Part shown: in pieces, positions 9,356-17,850 of the stretch
How positions within the stretch are numbered: the first letter of the stretch is position 1
Layout of the letters: each line of letters begins with the position of its first letter
Origin: Haloarchaeobius sp. HME9146
GTDB lineage: Archaea > Halobacteriota > Halobacteria > Halobacteriales > Natrialbaceae
Assembly (NCBI RefSeq): GCF_025399835.1
Contig: NZ_JAODVR010000001.1
Coordinates: 682,001-746,000 of the forward strand
DNA length: 64,000 nt
Reading direction: 5' to 3'
Notes under the pieces: model-generated
What the model saw: the letters and a program-made list of their open reading frames with translations, nothing else
Database searches by the model: none
What the model was told of the DNA's origin: nothing
Program-made: the position numbers and the translations under genes

Positions 9356-9428
9356 GCCTCGCGATTTTCTCCCCGACGGCATGACTCCATCGGGACGGTT
9401 TTTCCGGCAGGCCGCCCAAGCATCGGGC

Positions 9429-10121
9429 ATGTCCGCCGCCAGCGACCCCGCCGATACCGCCACTGCCAGCGAGCGCGAGGTGGTCGACCCGCCCGCCGAC
9501 TCGCCGCCCGCCCGTGACGACCCGCCGTCGTGGACTCTGGCTGCACTTCGGCTCGCGTGGCGCGAGCACCGGCCCTACGTCGGCTTCTCGGTCGCGCTGT
9601 TCGTGTTCGGTATCGTCGTCGGAATCGGCATCTACAGCGCCGGAATCGACCTGTTCGCCGCGATGGGGCTGGAGTCGTTCGCCGACCTCCTCCCCGAGGA
9701 CCCGACCGCGACGTTCGTCTTCCTGAACAACACGCGGGTGTTCTTCATCTTCATCTTCGGAGCGCTCACCGGTGGCCTGCTCACCCTGGTCGGCCTGCTG
9801 TTCAACGGGCTCCTCGTGGGGTACGTCGCCTCCCTCGCGGCGGCCCAGGCCGGCATCGGCTTCGTCCTGCTCGCGCTCACTCCCCACGGCGTGCTCGAAC
9901 TCCCGGCCCTGTTCGTCGCCAGCGCGGTCGGTTTCCGGGTCATCGGCGTCGTCGTGAGCTACGTCCTCGACCGGCGCGAGACCCTCTGGACCCGCGCCGA
10001 GGTGGAACGGACCCTGTTGCTCGTGCTGGTCGCGTGGGTCGCGCTGGGGGTCGCCGCCGTCGTCGAGATGCACGTGACGACGTGGGTGCTGGAGCAGGTG
10101 TTCGGGACCTCGCCGGTGTGA
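9429..10121 (+). CDS. SpoIIM (DUF95) family membrane protein
   Basis: A 230-residue integral membrane protein of the stage II sporulation M/DUF95 family, widespread in archaea and of unknown biochemical role. An acidic N-terminal tail (about 1-35) precedes hydrophobic segments at about 50-70, 100-130, 135-160, 165-185 and 200-220. The family signature region is visible around [17 protein letters not shown] and [15 protein letters not shown]. The ATG at 9429 is 73 bp from the divergent deaminase start, so the two promoters share that gap. hisG starts 59 bp downstream and may be co-transcribed. Confidence 0.85.
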   Translation: MSAASDPADTATASEREVVDPPADSPPARDDPPSWTLAALRLAWREHRPYVGFSVALFVFGIVVGIGIYSAGIDLFAAMGLESFADLLPEDPTATFVFLNNTRVFFIFIFGALTGGLLTLVGLLFNGLLVGYVASLAAAQAGIGFVLLALTPHGVLELPALFVASAVGFRVIGVVVSYVLDRRETLWTRAEVERTLLLVLVAWVALGVAAVVEMHVTTWVLEQVFGTSPV

Positions 10122-10180
10122 ACCGGCAAGTCACGAACAGAGGGAAAGGCAGTTCCCCCCTGACCGCGAACCCCCGGCAA

Positions 10181-11029
10181 ATGCGAATCGCGGTGCCTAA
10201 CAAGGGCCGGCTGCACGACCCGACCATCGACCTGCTGGAACGTGCGGGCCTCCACGTCGTCGACGGGGCGGACAGGAAGTTGTACGCCGACACCGTCGAC
10301 CCGGACGTGTCGTTGCTGTTCGCCCGCGCCGCCGACATCCCGGAGTACGTCGCCGACGGGGCGGCAGACCTGGGAATCACGGGACTGGACCAGGTCTCCG
10401 AGGCTGGCGTCGATATCGAGGACCTGCTCGACCTCGGCTTCGGGCAGTGTCGCCTCGTGCTGGCCGCACCCGAGGACGACGACACCATCGAGACCCCCTA
10501 CGACCTCGAAGGCCGGACCGTCGCGACCGAGTTCCCCCGCATCACTCGAAACTACTTCGAGGAGCGCGACATCCCGGTCGACATCGCCGAGGTGACCGGC
10601 GCGACCGAACTCACGCCCCACGTCGACATGGCCGACGCCATCGTCGACATCACCAGCACGGGCACGACCCTGCGGATGAACCGGCTGGGCATTATCGACG
10701 AGGTGCTCAAATCGTCGGTCCGGCTGTTCGCCCGCCCGGACGTCGTGGGTGAGGAGAAGGTCGACCAGATTCGGATGGCCCTGAACTCGGTCCTGACGGC
10801 CGACGGGAAGCGCTACCTGATGATGAACGCGCCCGAGGACAAGCTCGACCGCATCCGCGAGGTCATCCCGGGGATGGGCGGTCCCACGGTCATGGACATT
10901 GCGGGCACCGACAAGGTGGCGGTCCACGCCGTCGTCGACGAACGCGACATCTTCGAGACCATCAACCGGGTCAAACAGGAGGGTGCGAGCGACGTGCTCG
11001 TCACCGAGATAGAGCGCCTGGTCGAGTAA
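10181..11029 (+). CDS. hisG: ATP phosphoribosyltransferase HisG (long form)
   Basis: The first enzyme of histidine synthesis, joining PRPP and ATP to make phosphoribosyl-ATP. The 282 residues are the HisG long form: two periplasmic-binding-like catalytic lobes (with [11 protein letters not shown] at the N terminus, GITGLDQV, and the PRPP loop [15 protein letters not shown]), then the ACT-like regulatory domain (about 210-282, ending TEIERLVE), which binds histidine for feedback inhibition and removes the need for HisZ. The start is ATG 10181. No other his gene is in the window, consistent with the scattered his genes of haloarchaea. Confidence 0.95.
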   Translation: MRIAVPNKGRLHDPTIDLLERAGLHVVDGADRKLYADTVDPDVSLLFARAADIPEYVADGAADLGITGLDQVSEAGVDIEDLLDLGFGQCRLVLAAPEDDDTIETPYDLEGRTVATEFPRITRNYFEERDIPVDIAEVTGATELTPHVDMADAIVDITSTGTTLRMNRLGIIDEVLKSSVRLFARPDVVGEEKVDQIRMALNSVLTADGKRYLMMNAPEDKLDRIREVIPGMGGPTVMDIAGTDKVAVHAVVDERDIFETINRVKQEGASDVLVTEIERLVE

Positions 11030-11045
11030 TCACGCCTCGTTCTTT

Positions 11046-11369
11046 TTACCGTCCGACCTGCGAGAACAGCACCTGCGCCACGCCGATAGCACCGACGACG
11101 ACCGACTGCGTGACGAGGTTCTCGCTCGGGGTGTCCTGCTGGAGGAAGAGGACGATGGCGGCGATCACCGGGGCGAACCACACCGCCGCCAGAACCGGGT
11201 TGTCGAGGACCTGTGACGCGATAGCGACGGCGACGCCGAGGACGACCAGCGCGGCGATGATGCCGTCACTGGGGTAGGTTCGCGTCGCGCCGAGGGCGAA
11301 GATGACGACCGCCGCCAGCATGAACGAGAGCCCGCCGCGGGCGATACCGGTGCGCTGGGACTGTTCCAT
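11046..11369 (-). CDS. Small haloarchaeal membrane protein
   Basis: 107 residues with a short charged N terminus (MEQSQRTGIARGG) and about four hydrophobic segments, the first at 14-28. No catalytic or binding motif is visible. It converges on hisG with only 16 bp between the stop codons. I do not recognise a characterised family; it looks like one of the many conserved haloarchaeal DUF membrane proteins. The next gene leftward-transcribed (11431-11802) is similar in style and lies 61 bp away, so the two may form an operon. Confidence 0.65.
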   Translation of the reverse strand: MEQSQRTGIARGGLSFMLAAVVIFALGATRTYPSDGIIAALVVLGVAVAIASQVLDNPVLAAVWFAPVIAAIVLFLQQDTPSENLVTQSVVVGAIGVAQVLFSQVGR

Positions 11370-11430
11370 ACCCGGTCTGGGGGCGTCTCTGGCAAAAACC
11401 CCGCTATGTCGGGCCGCCCCACCGACCCAG

Positions 11431-11802
11431 CTACGTCGGCGCGGTCGACAGCAGCGACACCAGGTTGAACAGCGTGAACCCGAGGATGACCGCGACCGTG
11501 TAGTGGATGACGGCGACGAACGCCGTCTCGCGACGGTCGAGGTCGTACACCCAGTGGATGGCGAACGCGTCGAGCAACAGCAACACCGGAATCACGACCG
11601 CGGGGCCGCGGCGCTGGAGCAACAGCGAGACGCCGGCGAGCAGCGGCCCAACGACGAACGCGAGCTTGACCGGCACGCTGCCGAGGACGTTCCGTGCGGC
11701 GATGTGCAGCGTCACCGAGTAGAAGAGGGCTGCGAGGAGGAACGTGCCGAGGAACGCCACTGGCGAGCCGGTGGCTGGGTCGAGCTGTGCGGGAGTGAGC
11801 AT
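11431..11802 (-). CDS. Small haloarchaeal membrane protein (four TM segments)
   Basis: 123 residues with four hydrophobic segments (about 14-38, 47-62, 67-83 and 95-115) and a conserved-looking DLDRRETAFVAVIHY loop between the third and fourth. It resembles uncharacterised haloarchaeal DUF membrane proteins; no function can be assigned. It starts at ATG 11802, 34 bp from the tbp stop codon on the same strand, so it could be read from the tbp transcript. Confidence 0.65.
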   Translation of the reverse strand: MLTPAQLDPATGSPVAFLGTFLLAALFYSVTLHIAARNVLGSVPVKLAFVVGPLLAGVSLLLQRRGPAVVIPVLLLLDAFAIHWVYDLDRRETAFVAVIHYTVAVILGFTLFNLVSLLSTAPT

Positions 11803-11836
11803 ACGGGTGGTTAGGGGGCCGTCGGTTTGTGCCCTA

Positions 11837-12397
11837 CTATTCCAGCAGACCGAGGTCTTCGAGGCGCGAGACGATCTTGTCGACCGCGTGCTCGGCGTCG
11901 ACGGGCTTCTTGCCGCCGGTGATGACGAGCTTCCCGGAGCCGAACAGGAGTGCGACGACCTTCGGCTCGTCGAGACGGTAGACGAGGCCGGGGAACTGCT
12001 CGGGCTCGTACTCGATGTTCTCGAGGCCGAGACCGATGGCGATGGCGTTCAGGTTGAGGTTCCGCCCGAGGTCCGCGCTCGTGACGATGTTCTGGACGAC
12101 GATCTCCGGGTCGTCGTTCACCTGGATGTTCAGGTCGCGGAGCTTGTCGAAGACGATGCGGAGGCTCTCGTGGACGTCGTCGGTGCTCTTGGCACCTGTG
12201 CAGACGATCTTCCCGGAGCGGAAGATGAGCGCGGCGGATTTCGGGTCCTGCGTGCGGTAGACGAGGCCGGGGAACTGCTCGGGGTCGTAGTCCGCACCTT
12301 CGAGGTCCATGGCGACGCTCTGGAGGTCGAGCTCCTGGCCGATGCCGGTCGACGCGACCACGTTTTCGATATTGATGGTCTCCTTGGGGTCGGTCAT
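11837..12397 (-). CDS. tbp: TATA-box-binding protein
   Basis: A 186-residue archaeal TBP, the general factor that binds the promoter TATA box and recruits TFB and RNA polymerase. Two direct repeats of the saddle fold are plain: residues about 8-95 and about 98-186. Each contains the paired blocks YDPEQFPGLVYR / YEPEQFPGLVYR and FRSGKIVCTGAKS / FGSGKLVITGGKK. The acidic surface is typical of haloarchaea, which often carry several tbp genes; only one is in this window. The upstream region has a TATA-like box and an unusual inverted repeat next to the start (12402-12415). Confidence 0.97.
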   Translation of the reverse strand: MTDPKETINIENVVASTGIGQELDLQSVAMDLEGADYDPEQFPGLVYRTQDPKSAALIFRSGKIVCTGAKSTDDVHESLRIVFDKLRDLNIQVNDDPEIVVQNIVTSADLGRNLNLNAIAIGLGLENIEYEPEQFPGLVYRLDEPKVVALLFGSGKLVITGGKKPVDAEHAVDKIVSRLEDLGLLE

Positions 12398-12401
12398 ATC
12401 T

Positions 12402-12424
12402 CGACTTAAAAGTCGTATTTAAGG
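12402..12424 (-). promoter_or_regulatory. tbp promoter with adjacent inverted repeat
   Basis: CGACTT-AA-AAGTCG (12402-12415) is an inverted repeat lying between the tbp start codon (12397) and an AT-rich TATA-like element (CCTTAAATA on the minus strand, 12416-12424). The element is 20-27 nt from the ATG, and a second TATA-like run (TTTATAAA) lies at 12425-12434. An inverted repeat overlapping the predicted transcription start is a natural repressor or autoregulation site. Which TATA-like run is used cannot be decided from the sequence. Confidence 0.45.
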
Positions 12425-12477
12425 TTTATAAAGGTTGGTGCCGTGTGCGTACAGCGGCCAGAATCGAGGGACGTGAG

Positions 12478-12502
12478 AGCGCTTTTCAGGAGGAAAAGCG
12501 CT
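12478..12502. repeat. Perfect 10-bp stem-loop between tbp and trmG10
   Basis: AGCGCTTTTC (12478-12487) and GAAAAGCGCT (12493-12502) are exact reverse complements with a 5-nt loop, AGGAG. It sits about 80 bp upstream of tbp and 160 bp upstream of trmG10, in a 268-bp gap with no gene. It may be a palindromic operator for the divergent genes or the hairpin of a short transcript. Nothing else in the gap is recognisable. Confidence 0.5.
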
Positions 12503-12665
12503 GAATATTGCCGGTATAAGTCTGACTTGAAGGCTTTCAGCGGGGGGACTGACAGGTCGCGCGCAGATGAAGTCGGGTTTCCGGGGCGACTGGCCCTCGC
12601 GCGCGCTCCGCGAGACCCCGGGTCGCATCACAATCGTATTCAGTCACAGCCGAGTAGGGAGGAGC

Positions 12666-13706
12666 GTGTATCTGCTGGAACTCGGCGGCGAGGACGACGC
12701 CTTCGCCGCCCGCGAGGCCGCGAACGCGGCGACGGGCATCGAGCGCATCGCTGTCGGGCTCGCGACGGCCGGAAGCGTCGCGCCCGAGCGGGTGCGTGGC
12801 CTCGCTTACACGCACCGGGCGAGTGACCTCGTCGGCCGGACCGACGCCGACATCGACAGTGCGGTCGCCCTGCTCACCGCGGCCGGTATCGACCGCGAGG
12901 GGACGGTCGCGGTGCGCGCCAGGGACGTGCGGGGCGAGACCGGTATCTCGACGAGCGACGCCGAGCGCGCGCTGGGGCAGGTCCTCGTCGACCGCGGCTT
13001 CGAGGTGGACCTCGACGACCCGGACCACGAACTGCGAGCGATATTCGCGCCGCTGGACGAGGACGAGAACGAGGTAAGCGAGTCCGGTGCCGGGGAGGCC
13101 GGGGTCTGCGCACTGGGCTGGCTCGCGGTCGAATCGACCCGGGACTTCGGTGACCGCATGCCCACCGACAAACCGTTCTTCCAGCCCGGCAGCATGGACC
13201 CGCTCCTGGCACGTGCCGTCGTCAACATCGCCGGGGCGGCCCCGGGCCAGCGCCTGCTCGACCCGATGTGTGGCACCGGCGGCGTCCTCGTCGAGGCCGG
13301 CCTCGTCGGCGCGGACGTTGTCGGAACCGACGCCCAGGAGAAGATGGTCCAGGGCGCGACCGAGAACCTCTCACACTTCCTCGATTCGCCAGAACACGCC
13401 GTGGACGACCCCGGCGACTGGGACGTCTGCCGGGGCGACGCGACCCGCCTTCCACTGCGCGACGACGCGGTCGATGCGGTCATCTTCGACGCACCGTACG
13501 GCCGACAGTCGAAGATAGAGACCCACGCCCTCGACGACCTCGTCGCGGGCGCACTCACGGAAGCCCACCGGGTGGCCGACCGGTGTGTCGTCGTCGCGGA
13601 CCGCTCGTGGGTCACGCAGGCCCGCGACGCGGGCTGGACGGTCGAAGAGACCTTCGAACGCCGCGTGCACCGGTCGCTGACCCGGTACGTCGTCGTGCTG
13701 TCGTAG
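12666..13706 (+). CDS. trmG10: tRNA (guanine(10)-N2)-dimethyltransferase
   Basis: Trm-G10, which methylates N2 of G10 in tRNA using SAM. The 346 residues have an N-terminal THUMP-like RNA-binding half (about 1-150) and a C-terminal Rossmann methyltransferase. Motif I is LDPMCGTGGVLVEAGL, followed by the acidic GTDAQEKM and the catalytic motif IV IFDAPYGRQSK (the N-methyltransferase D/N-PPY type, here DAPYG). The start is taken as GTG 12666: it follows a GGGAGGAG Shine-Dalgarno-like run and gives MYLLELGGED, whereas the longer frame adds unrelated residues. It converges on the thioesterase with 5 bp between the stops. Confidence 0.88.
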   Translation: MYLLELGGEDDAFAAREAANAATGIERIAVGLATAGSVAPERVRGLAYTHRASDLVGRTDADIDSAVALLTAAGIDREGTVAVRARDVRGETGISTSDAERALGQVLVDRGFEVDLDDPDHELRAIFAPLDEDENEVSESGAGEAGVCALGWLAVESTRDFGDRMPTDKPFFQPGSMDPLLARAVVNIAGAAPGQRLLDPMCGTGGVLVEAGLVGADVVGTDAQEKMVQGATENLSHFLDSPEHAVDDPGDWDVCRGDATRLPLRDDAVDAVIFDAPYGRQSKIETHALDDLVAGALTEAHRVADRCVVVADRSWVTQARDAGWTVEETFERRVHRSLTRYVVVLS

Positions 13707-13711
13707 CCACG

Positions 13712-14155
13712 TCACTCCGGCGTCCAGTTCTCCAGCGCCCGCTCCCGTCGCTGTTCTTCCTCCTGCCCTTCGACCGTCAGCTCCGGCACACCGGTCGGTT
13801 TTCCGTCCTCGCCCAGCGCCACGAACGTGAAGCAGGCGCTGGTCGTCTGCTCGCGCTCGCCCGACCGCGGGTTCTCCCGGAAGGCCCGGAGGAACACCCG
13901 CACACTGGTCCGCCCCGCCTCGAAGACGTAGGACTCGATGAGCGCCGTCTCCCCGACGGGAATCGGTCGTTCGAAGGAGAACTCGTCGACCGCGGCGGTG
14001 ACGCAGGTCTTGCCCGCAAATCGCATGGCCGACATCGCACCCACCTCGTCCATCCACTTCATCAGGTTCCCGCCGTGGACGGCTTCGTAGTTGTTCGCGT
14101 GGTTCGGCTGGACGCGCTGGCGGTTCAGGATGTACGTCTCAGAGAGCGTCGGCAT
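13712..14155 (-). CDS. Acyl-CoA thioesterase, hotdog fold
   Basis: A 147-residue hotdog protein of the YciA/BFIT acyl-CoA thioester hydrolase family, which hydrolyses acyl-CoA to free acid and CoA. Family blocks seen are NYEAVHGGNLMKWMDEVGAM (with the Asp on the central helix), AAVDEFSFERPIPVGE, and the strand SACFTFVALGEDGKP. The start is ATG 14155 (MPTLSETYIL), chosen because the longer frame adds Arg-rich residues. The physiological acyl-CoA cannot be inferred from sequence or neighbours. Confidence 0.85.
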   Translation of the reverse strand: MPTLSETYILNRQRVQPNHANNYEAVHGGNLMKWMDEVGAMSAMRFAGKTCVTAAVDEFSFERPIPVGETALIESYVFEAGRTSVRVFLRAFRENPRSGEREQTTSACFTFVALGEDGKPTGVPELTVEGQEEEQRRERALENWTPE

Positions 14156-14198
14156 ACGTCTCTGTTCGCGTGACGACGGCAAGAGTCCTCGCAAGGGT

Positions 14199-14344
14199 TC
14201 AAATACCAGGGCGGGGCGAAGACCGACGTGACCTGAGCGTCACCGTCGCGTGGTCGAGGCAGGTGTGTGGCCACCCCGCGACGGATTCGAGAGCGGCCAC
14301 CTGTTCGCCACGCTATCGAGCCACTGCTCCGGTGTCCGAAAACA
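14199..14344 (+). ncRNA. Candidate structured transcript between thioesterase and RFC
   Basis: A plus-strand TATA-like box, TTCAAATACC, lies at 14199-14208; the same 10-mer at 55588-55597 serves a leaderless gene. From the predicted start near 14227 there is no credible reading frame, but there are tight hairpins: GTGAC-CTGAGC-GTCAC (14229-14244), CCGTCGCG (14243-14250) against CGCGACGG (14277-14284), and CAGGTG (14260-14265) against CACCTG (14298-14303). The stretch 14156-14356 holds no other gene. It could be a small RNA, or chance pairing in GC-rich DNA. It matches no RNA family I recognise. Confidence 0.25.
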
Positions 14345-14356
14345 CGATTCTCCGGC

Positions 14357-15364
14357 TCAGGCCGTCCCGCGCCCGAGCTCCGCCAGCAGGTGCGAGAGGT
14401 GCACCCGGTCCGAGGTCCCCTCGCTCATGTCCACGTCGATCTCGCCTGCGAGTTCGTGGAGTCGTGCCAGCCGGTCGCCGTCGTAGCGCTTGCGAGCCAC
14501 CCGCAGGACCGAGTCCAGCACCTCCTGTCCGCTGTAGCCCTCGTCGACGAGCAGGTCGTCCAGCGTGCTCCGGGCGTCCGTGAACTCGCCAGCTTCGGCG
14601 TCGTCCAGCATCGACTGGATGACCTCTTCGTCGCCGACCTCACCGATGGTCTCGTAGGCGGACTGCATCGTCACCTCGCCCTCGTTCGTGTAGACCGTCT
14701 GCGTCGCCAGGATGGCCTCGCGGAGGTCTCCCTCGGCGTAGCCGGCGACGTACTGCAGGCCGTCGTCCTCGTAGTCGACACCCTCGGCTTCCACGATGTT
14801 CTGGAGCACGTCGACCGTCTCGGCGTTCCTCACGGCCCGGAACGACACCGGGAAGCAGCGCGAGCGGATCGGCGGGATGAGCTTCGTCGGCTGGCGCGTG
14901 CAGATGACGAACTGCGTCGTCCGGTGGTAGCGCTCCATCACCCGGCGGAGCGCCTGCTGGAAGTCGACGCGGATGTCCTCGGCGTTGTCCAGCACGACGG
15001 TCTTGTACGTGCCCGAGACCGGCGCGTAGCTCGCGGACTCCTTGAGGACGTGGTTGATCATGTCGCGCTTGGAGAGGTCGGACTTGCCGACGAGGAACGA
15101 CTCGAAGCGCGGGTCGTTCTTGATCTCGGTCTTCGTCCGCCCGAAGAAGTCCGCGACGTTGATCTCCACGAGGTCGTTCTCGGGGTCGTCGTGGGACTCA
15201 CGGGCGAGTGCGCGCACCGCCGCGGTCTTGCCACTCCCGGGTGGGCCGTGGAGGATGAGGTTCATCGGTTCCGAGACGGCCTTCTCGAGGTACTCACGAG
15301 CCTCGTCTTGCGGGAGGTCCGCGAGGTCCGGGGCGTGTACGTCGGTCCACAGCGGCGCGTCCAT
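14357..15364 (-). CDS. Replication factor C small subunit (clamp loader)
   Basis: A 335-residue AAA+ protein of the archaeal RFC small-subunit group, which with the large subunit loads PCNA onto primer-template DNA using ATP. Walker A is HGPPGSGKTAAVRAL; the Walker B region reads TVVLDNAEDI, where the usual Asp-Glu is Asp-Asn; sensor 1 is FVICTRQPTKL; and the SRC motif, RSRCFPV, provides the arginine finger. The altered Walker B and the divergent N terminus (MDAPLWTDVHAPDL) fit one of the secondary small-subunit paralogs (RfcB/RfcC type) that haloarchaea carry. The start is ATG 15364; a GTG directly before it is possible. Confidence 0.88.
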   Translation of the reverse strand: MDAPLWTDVHAPDLADLPQDEAREYLEKAVSEPMNLILHGPPGSGKTAAVRALARESHDDPENDLVEINVADFFGRTKTEIKNDPRFESFLVGKSDLSKRDMINHVLKESASYAPVSGTYKTVVLDNAEDIRVDFQQALRRVMERYHRTTQFVICTRQPTKLIPPIRSRCFPVSFRAVRNAETVDVLQNIVEAEGVDYEDDGLQYVAGYAEGDLREAILATQTVYTNEGEVTMQSAYETIGEVGDEEVIQSMLDDAEAGEFTDARSTLDDLLVDEGYSGQEVLDSVLRVARKRYDGDRLARLHELAGEIDVDMSEGTSDRVHLSHLLAELGRGTA

Positions 15365-15431
15365 CACGCACCGCTATGAGCGGGTCGGGTAAGAATCGGT
15401 CGGATTCCCGACCGCGGAGGGCGGGTAGCCG

Positions 15432-16664
15432 TTAGAAGAGGGCTGCGACCGCGGCGACGATGGCGTTGTTACCGTTGCCGCCACCGTTGCCGTTGTTACC
15501 CGTTATCTTGCGTTCGAGCTCGGTCTCGGCGTCACCGTTCTCGACCTCTATCTCGAGGTCCTCGGCGTCCGGCACGTCGATGCTGAGCGTGCCGTCTGCG
15601 TCGGTCTGACCGGCTGCTTCACCGTTGACCGTCACGTTCGCGCCCTCGACGGGGCCGCTCGCGTTCGTGACCGTCAGGGTGACCGTCTCGCCGGCCTTGA
15701 CCTGACCCTGCAGTTCGGCGGTCAGCTCGGCGCTTTCGTCGTCGCTGTCCTCACCCTCGGCGCTTTCGTCGTCGCTGTCGTCGTCGACGTCGTCAATCTC
15801 GACCTGGTCAGCGGTACCGGACTCGCTGATGACCGGCCGGAGGACGTACTTGCCCGAGTTGCCGGCCTTGTGGATCATGATGTCGAAGACGAACTTGGTG
15901 TTCTCACCCTCCTGGACGGTGAACTCCTTGTTGATCTGGAGCTTCCCGCTGGGGAGCTTGACGTTCACCTTGTCGCCGTTCTTCAGCGTGCCTTCGACGT
16001 TGCTGACGTAGACGAAGACCTTGTCGTAGTCCCCGGACTGCACCTGGAAGTCGGCGAGTTTCGAGGCGTTCGCGCCGCGAAGCTCGGTCAGGTCGACGGT
16101 CTTGCTGTCGACCTGGTGGGTCGTCCAGCCGTCTTCGGACTCGGAGTCGTCGGCTTCTGCGCTCTCAGACTCGGTCTCGGTCTCGTTGTCAGACTCGGAC
16201 TCGGTCTCGGTTTCCGTCTCGTTGTCGGTCGCGGTTTCCGTCTCGTTGTCGGTCTCCGTCTCCTCTTGCTTCGCGTCGACGGACTGGTTCGTCATGGTGT
16301 CCGTCATCGTGTGCGTCGTCTCGTTGGGCTCCTCGACGGTCGTCGAGGTGCTGGTCGTGGTCGACGTGTTCGTCTCGGTCTCCGTCTCGTTCGCGTCCGA
16401 CTCCGTGTCGTCGCCAGAGACGTCACCGGTCCGGTGCATGCCGACCTTCGTGATGGTCACGTTGAGGTGTTCGAAGTCATCGATCGCACCCGGGCGGTCG
16501 CTCACGTAGAAGGACATCGTGGCGTCGCCACCGCTACCATCGGTTGCTGTACCGTCACTGTTCGGGGAAGCTGTCTGCGTGCCGTCGACTGCGCCACCCA
16601 TGCAGCCGGCGGTCACGAGCAGGGCGGCCATCGCGAGGGCCGCCAGGACGTTTGATCGCGTCAT
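15432..16664 (-). CDS. DUF4382 domain lipoprotein
   Basis: A 410-residue exported protein with a signal peptide and lipobox (LLVTAGC, Cys at about 21), so it is predicted to be lipid-anchored outside the membrane. A DUF4382 domain starts at about 45 (MSFYVSDRPGAIDDFEHLNVTITKV) and resumes at about 190 (VDLTELRGANASKLADF... YVLRPVISE). Between the two parts is a low-complexity Ser/Glu/Thr/Asn insertion (about 75-185) of repeated ETET and SESD blocks. A carboxypeptidase-like beta-sandwich (about 310-385) and a Gly/Asn tail follow. Function unknown. The start is ATG 16664. Confidence 0.8.
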   Translation of the reverse strand: MTRSNVLAALAMAALLVTAGCMGGAVDGTQTASPNSDGTATDGSGGDATMSFYVSDRPGAIDDFEHLNVTITKVGMHRTGDVSGDDTESDANETETETNTSTTTSTSTTVEEPNETTHTMTDTMTNQSVDAKQEETETDNETETATDNETETETESESDNETETESESAEADDSESEDGWTTHQVDSKTVDLTELRGANASKLADFQVQSGDYDKVFVYVSNVEGTLKNGDKVNVKLPSGKLQINKEFTVQEGENTKFVFDIMIHKAGNSGKYVLRPVISESGTADQVEIDDVDDDSDDESAEGEDSDDESAELTAELQGQVKAGETVTLTVTNASGPVEGANVTVNGEAAGQTDADGTLSIDVPDAEDLEIEVENGDAETELERKITGNNGNGGGNGNNAIVAAVAALF

Positions 16665-16848
16665 TACACTGCCTTCTCCGTCTTCGGACCTGATAAACCG
16701 GCGACTCCGTTCCACACTGTTCGCTTTATTCGGCCGATATCGGCAGTATTGAACGATAATGAACGGTTCTAGCTCTTATACGAATCCTGTCACAGGGGCT
16801 GTTTCACGATTCGACACCGGTTTCACGCTTCCGGGCGGACGGGTTCGT

Positions 16849-17778
16849 ATGTCGCTTCGCGTGACGTTCCTCGGGACCAGTGGGGCCGTACCGACGACCC
16901 AGCGCAACCCGTCGGCCATCTACTGCCAGCGCGAGGGCGAGGGGTTCCTGTTCGACTGCGCGGAGGGGACCCAGCGCCAGATGATGCGCTTCGGAACCGG
17001 CTTCGGTATCGACCACATCTTCGTCACGCACACGCACGGGGACCACGTCCTCGGGATTCCCGGCCTGCTCCAGACGATGGACTTCAACGAGCGCGACGAG
17101 GCGCTCGCCATCCACTGCCCGGCGGGTGAGCGCCGCCTCGTCGAGGGACTCGTCCGGGCGACCGGCAACCGGCCGTCGTTCCCGGTCCGGGTCCACGAGG
17201 TGAGCCCTGGTGACGTCGCCCTCGACCGTGACGAGTACGAGATCCGCGTCTTCGACGTGGAGCACCGCACGAATGCGGTGGGGTATGCGCTGATCGAGGC
17301 CGACCGGAAGGGTCGGTTCGACCGGGAGCACGCGGAGGAACTGGGCGTGCCGGTCGGGCCGAAGTTCTCGAAACTCCACGAGGGAACCCCGGTCGAACTC
17401 GACGACGGCACCGTGGTCCACCCGGAAGAGGTCGTCGGGGACCCCCGTCCCGGCCGACGCTTCGTCTACACCGGCGACACGGAACCGGTGGGTGCGACGG
17501 CCGAAATAGCCGAGAACGCGGACCTGCTGGTCCACGACGCCACGTTCGCGGAGGACGGCCGCGAGCGCGCGGGCAAGACGGGCCACTCCACGGCGAAACA
17601 GGCCGCCGAACTCGCCCGTCGGGCCGGGGTCAAGCGCCTCGCGCTCACCCACATCTCCTCTCGCTACGCGAACGACGTCACGGCACACGAGGAAGAGGCC
17701 GAAGCGGTGTTCGACGGTGAGGTGTTCGTCCCGGAGGACGGCGACACCGTCGAGATTCCGTACCCGGAGAGCGAGTGA
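16849..17778 (+). CDS. rnz: Ribonuclease Z
   Basis: tRNA 3'-processing endonuclease (RNase Z), which cuts pre-tRNA just after the discriminator base. The 309-residue short form shows the metallo-beta-lactamase signature HIFVTHTHGDHVLGIPGLL (HxHxDH zinc motif), the PxKxG-type block GVPVGPKFSKL, the later zinc ligands in VYTGDTEP and VHDATF, and the C-terminal LTHISSRYA. The start is ATG 16849 (MSLRVTFLGTSGAVPT), the canonical family N terminus; an upstream in-frame ATG at 16759 adds non-homologous residues. There are no tRNA genes nearby. Confidence 0.95.
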   Translation: MSLRVTFLGTSGAVPTTQRNPSAIYCQREGEGFLFDCAEGTQRQMMRFGTGFGIDHIFVTHTHGDHVLGIPGLLQTMDFNERDEALAIHCPAGERRLVEGLVRATGNRPSFPVRVHEVSPGDVALDRDEYEIRVFDVEHRTNAVGYALIEADRKGRFDREHAEELGVPVGPKFSKLHEGTPVELDDGTVVHPEEVVGDPRPGRRFVYTGDTEPVGATAEIAENADLLVHDATFAEDGRERAGKTGHSTAKQAAELARRAGVKRLALTHISSRYANDVTAHEEEAEAVFDGEVFVPEDGDTVEIPYPESE

Positions 17779-17850
17779 CGGCGGTCGGGTAGTCGTCCGC
17801 ACCGCGAGAACGGATAGTCGGCCCGGCGGTCAGCCTCGGTTGCGCTCTCT

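Noticed and set aside
14195-14215. GGTTCAAATACC looked like a tRNA T-loop
   Set aside because: The flanking five bases on each side do not pair and no acceptor, D or anticodon arm is present; the same string at 55588 is clearly a promoter.
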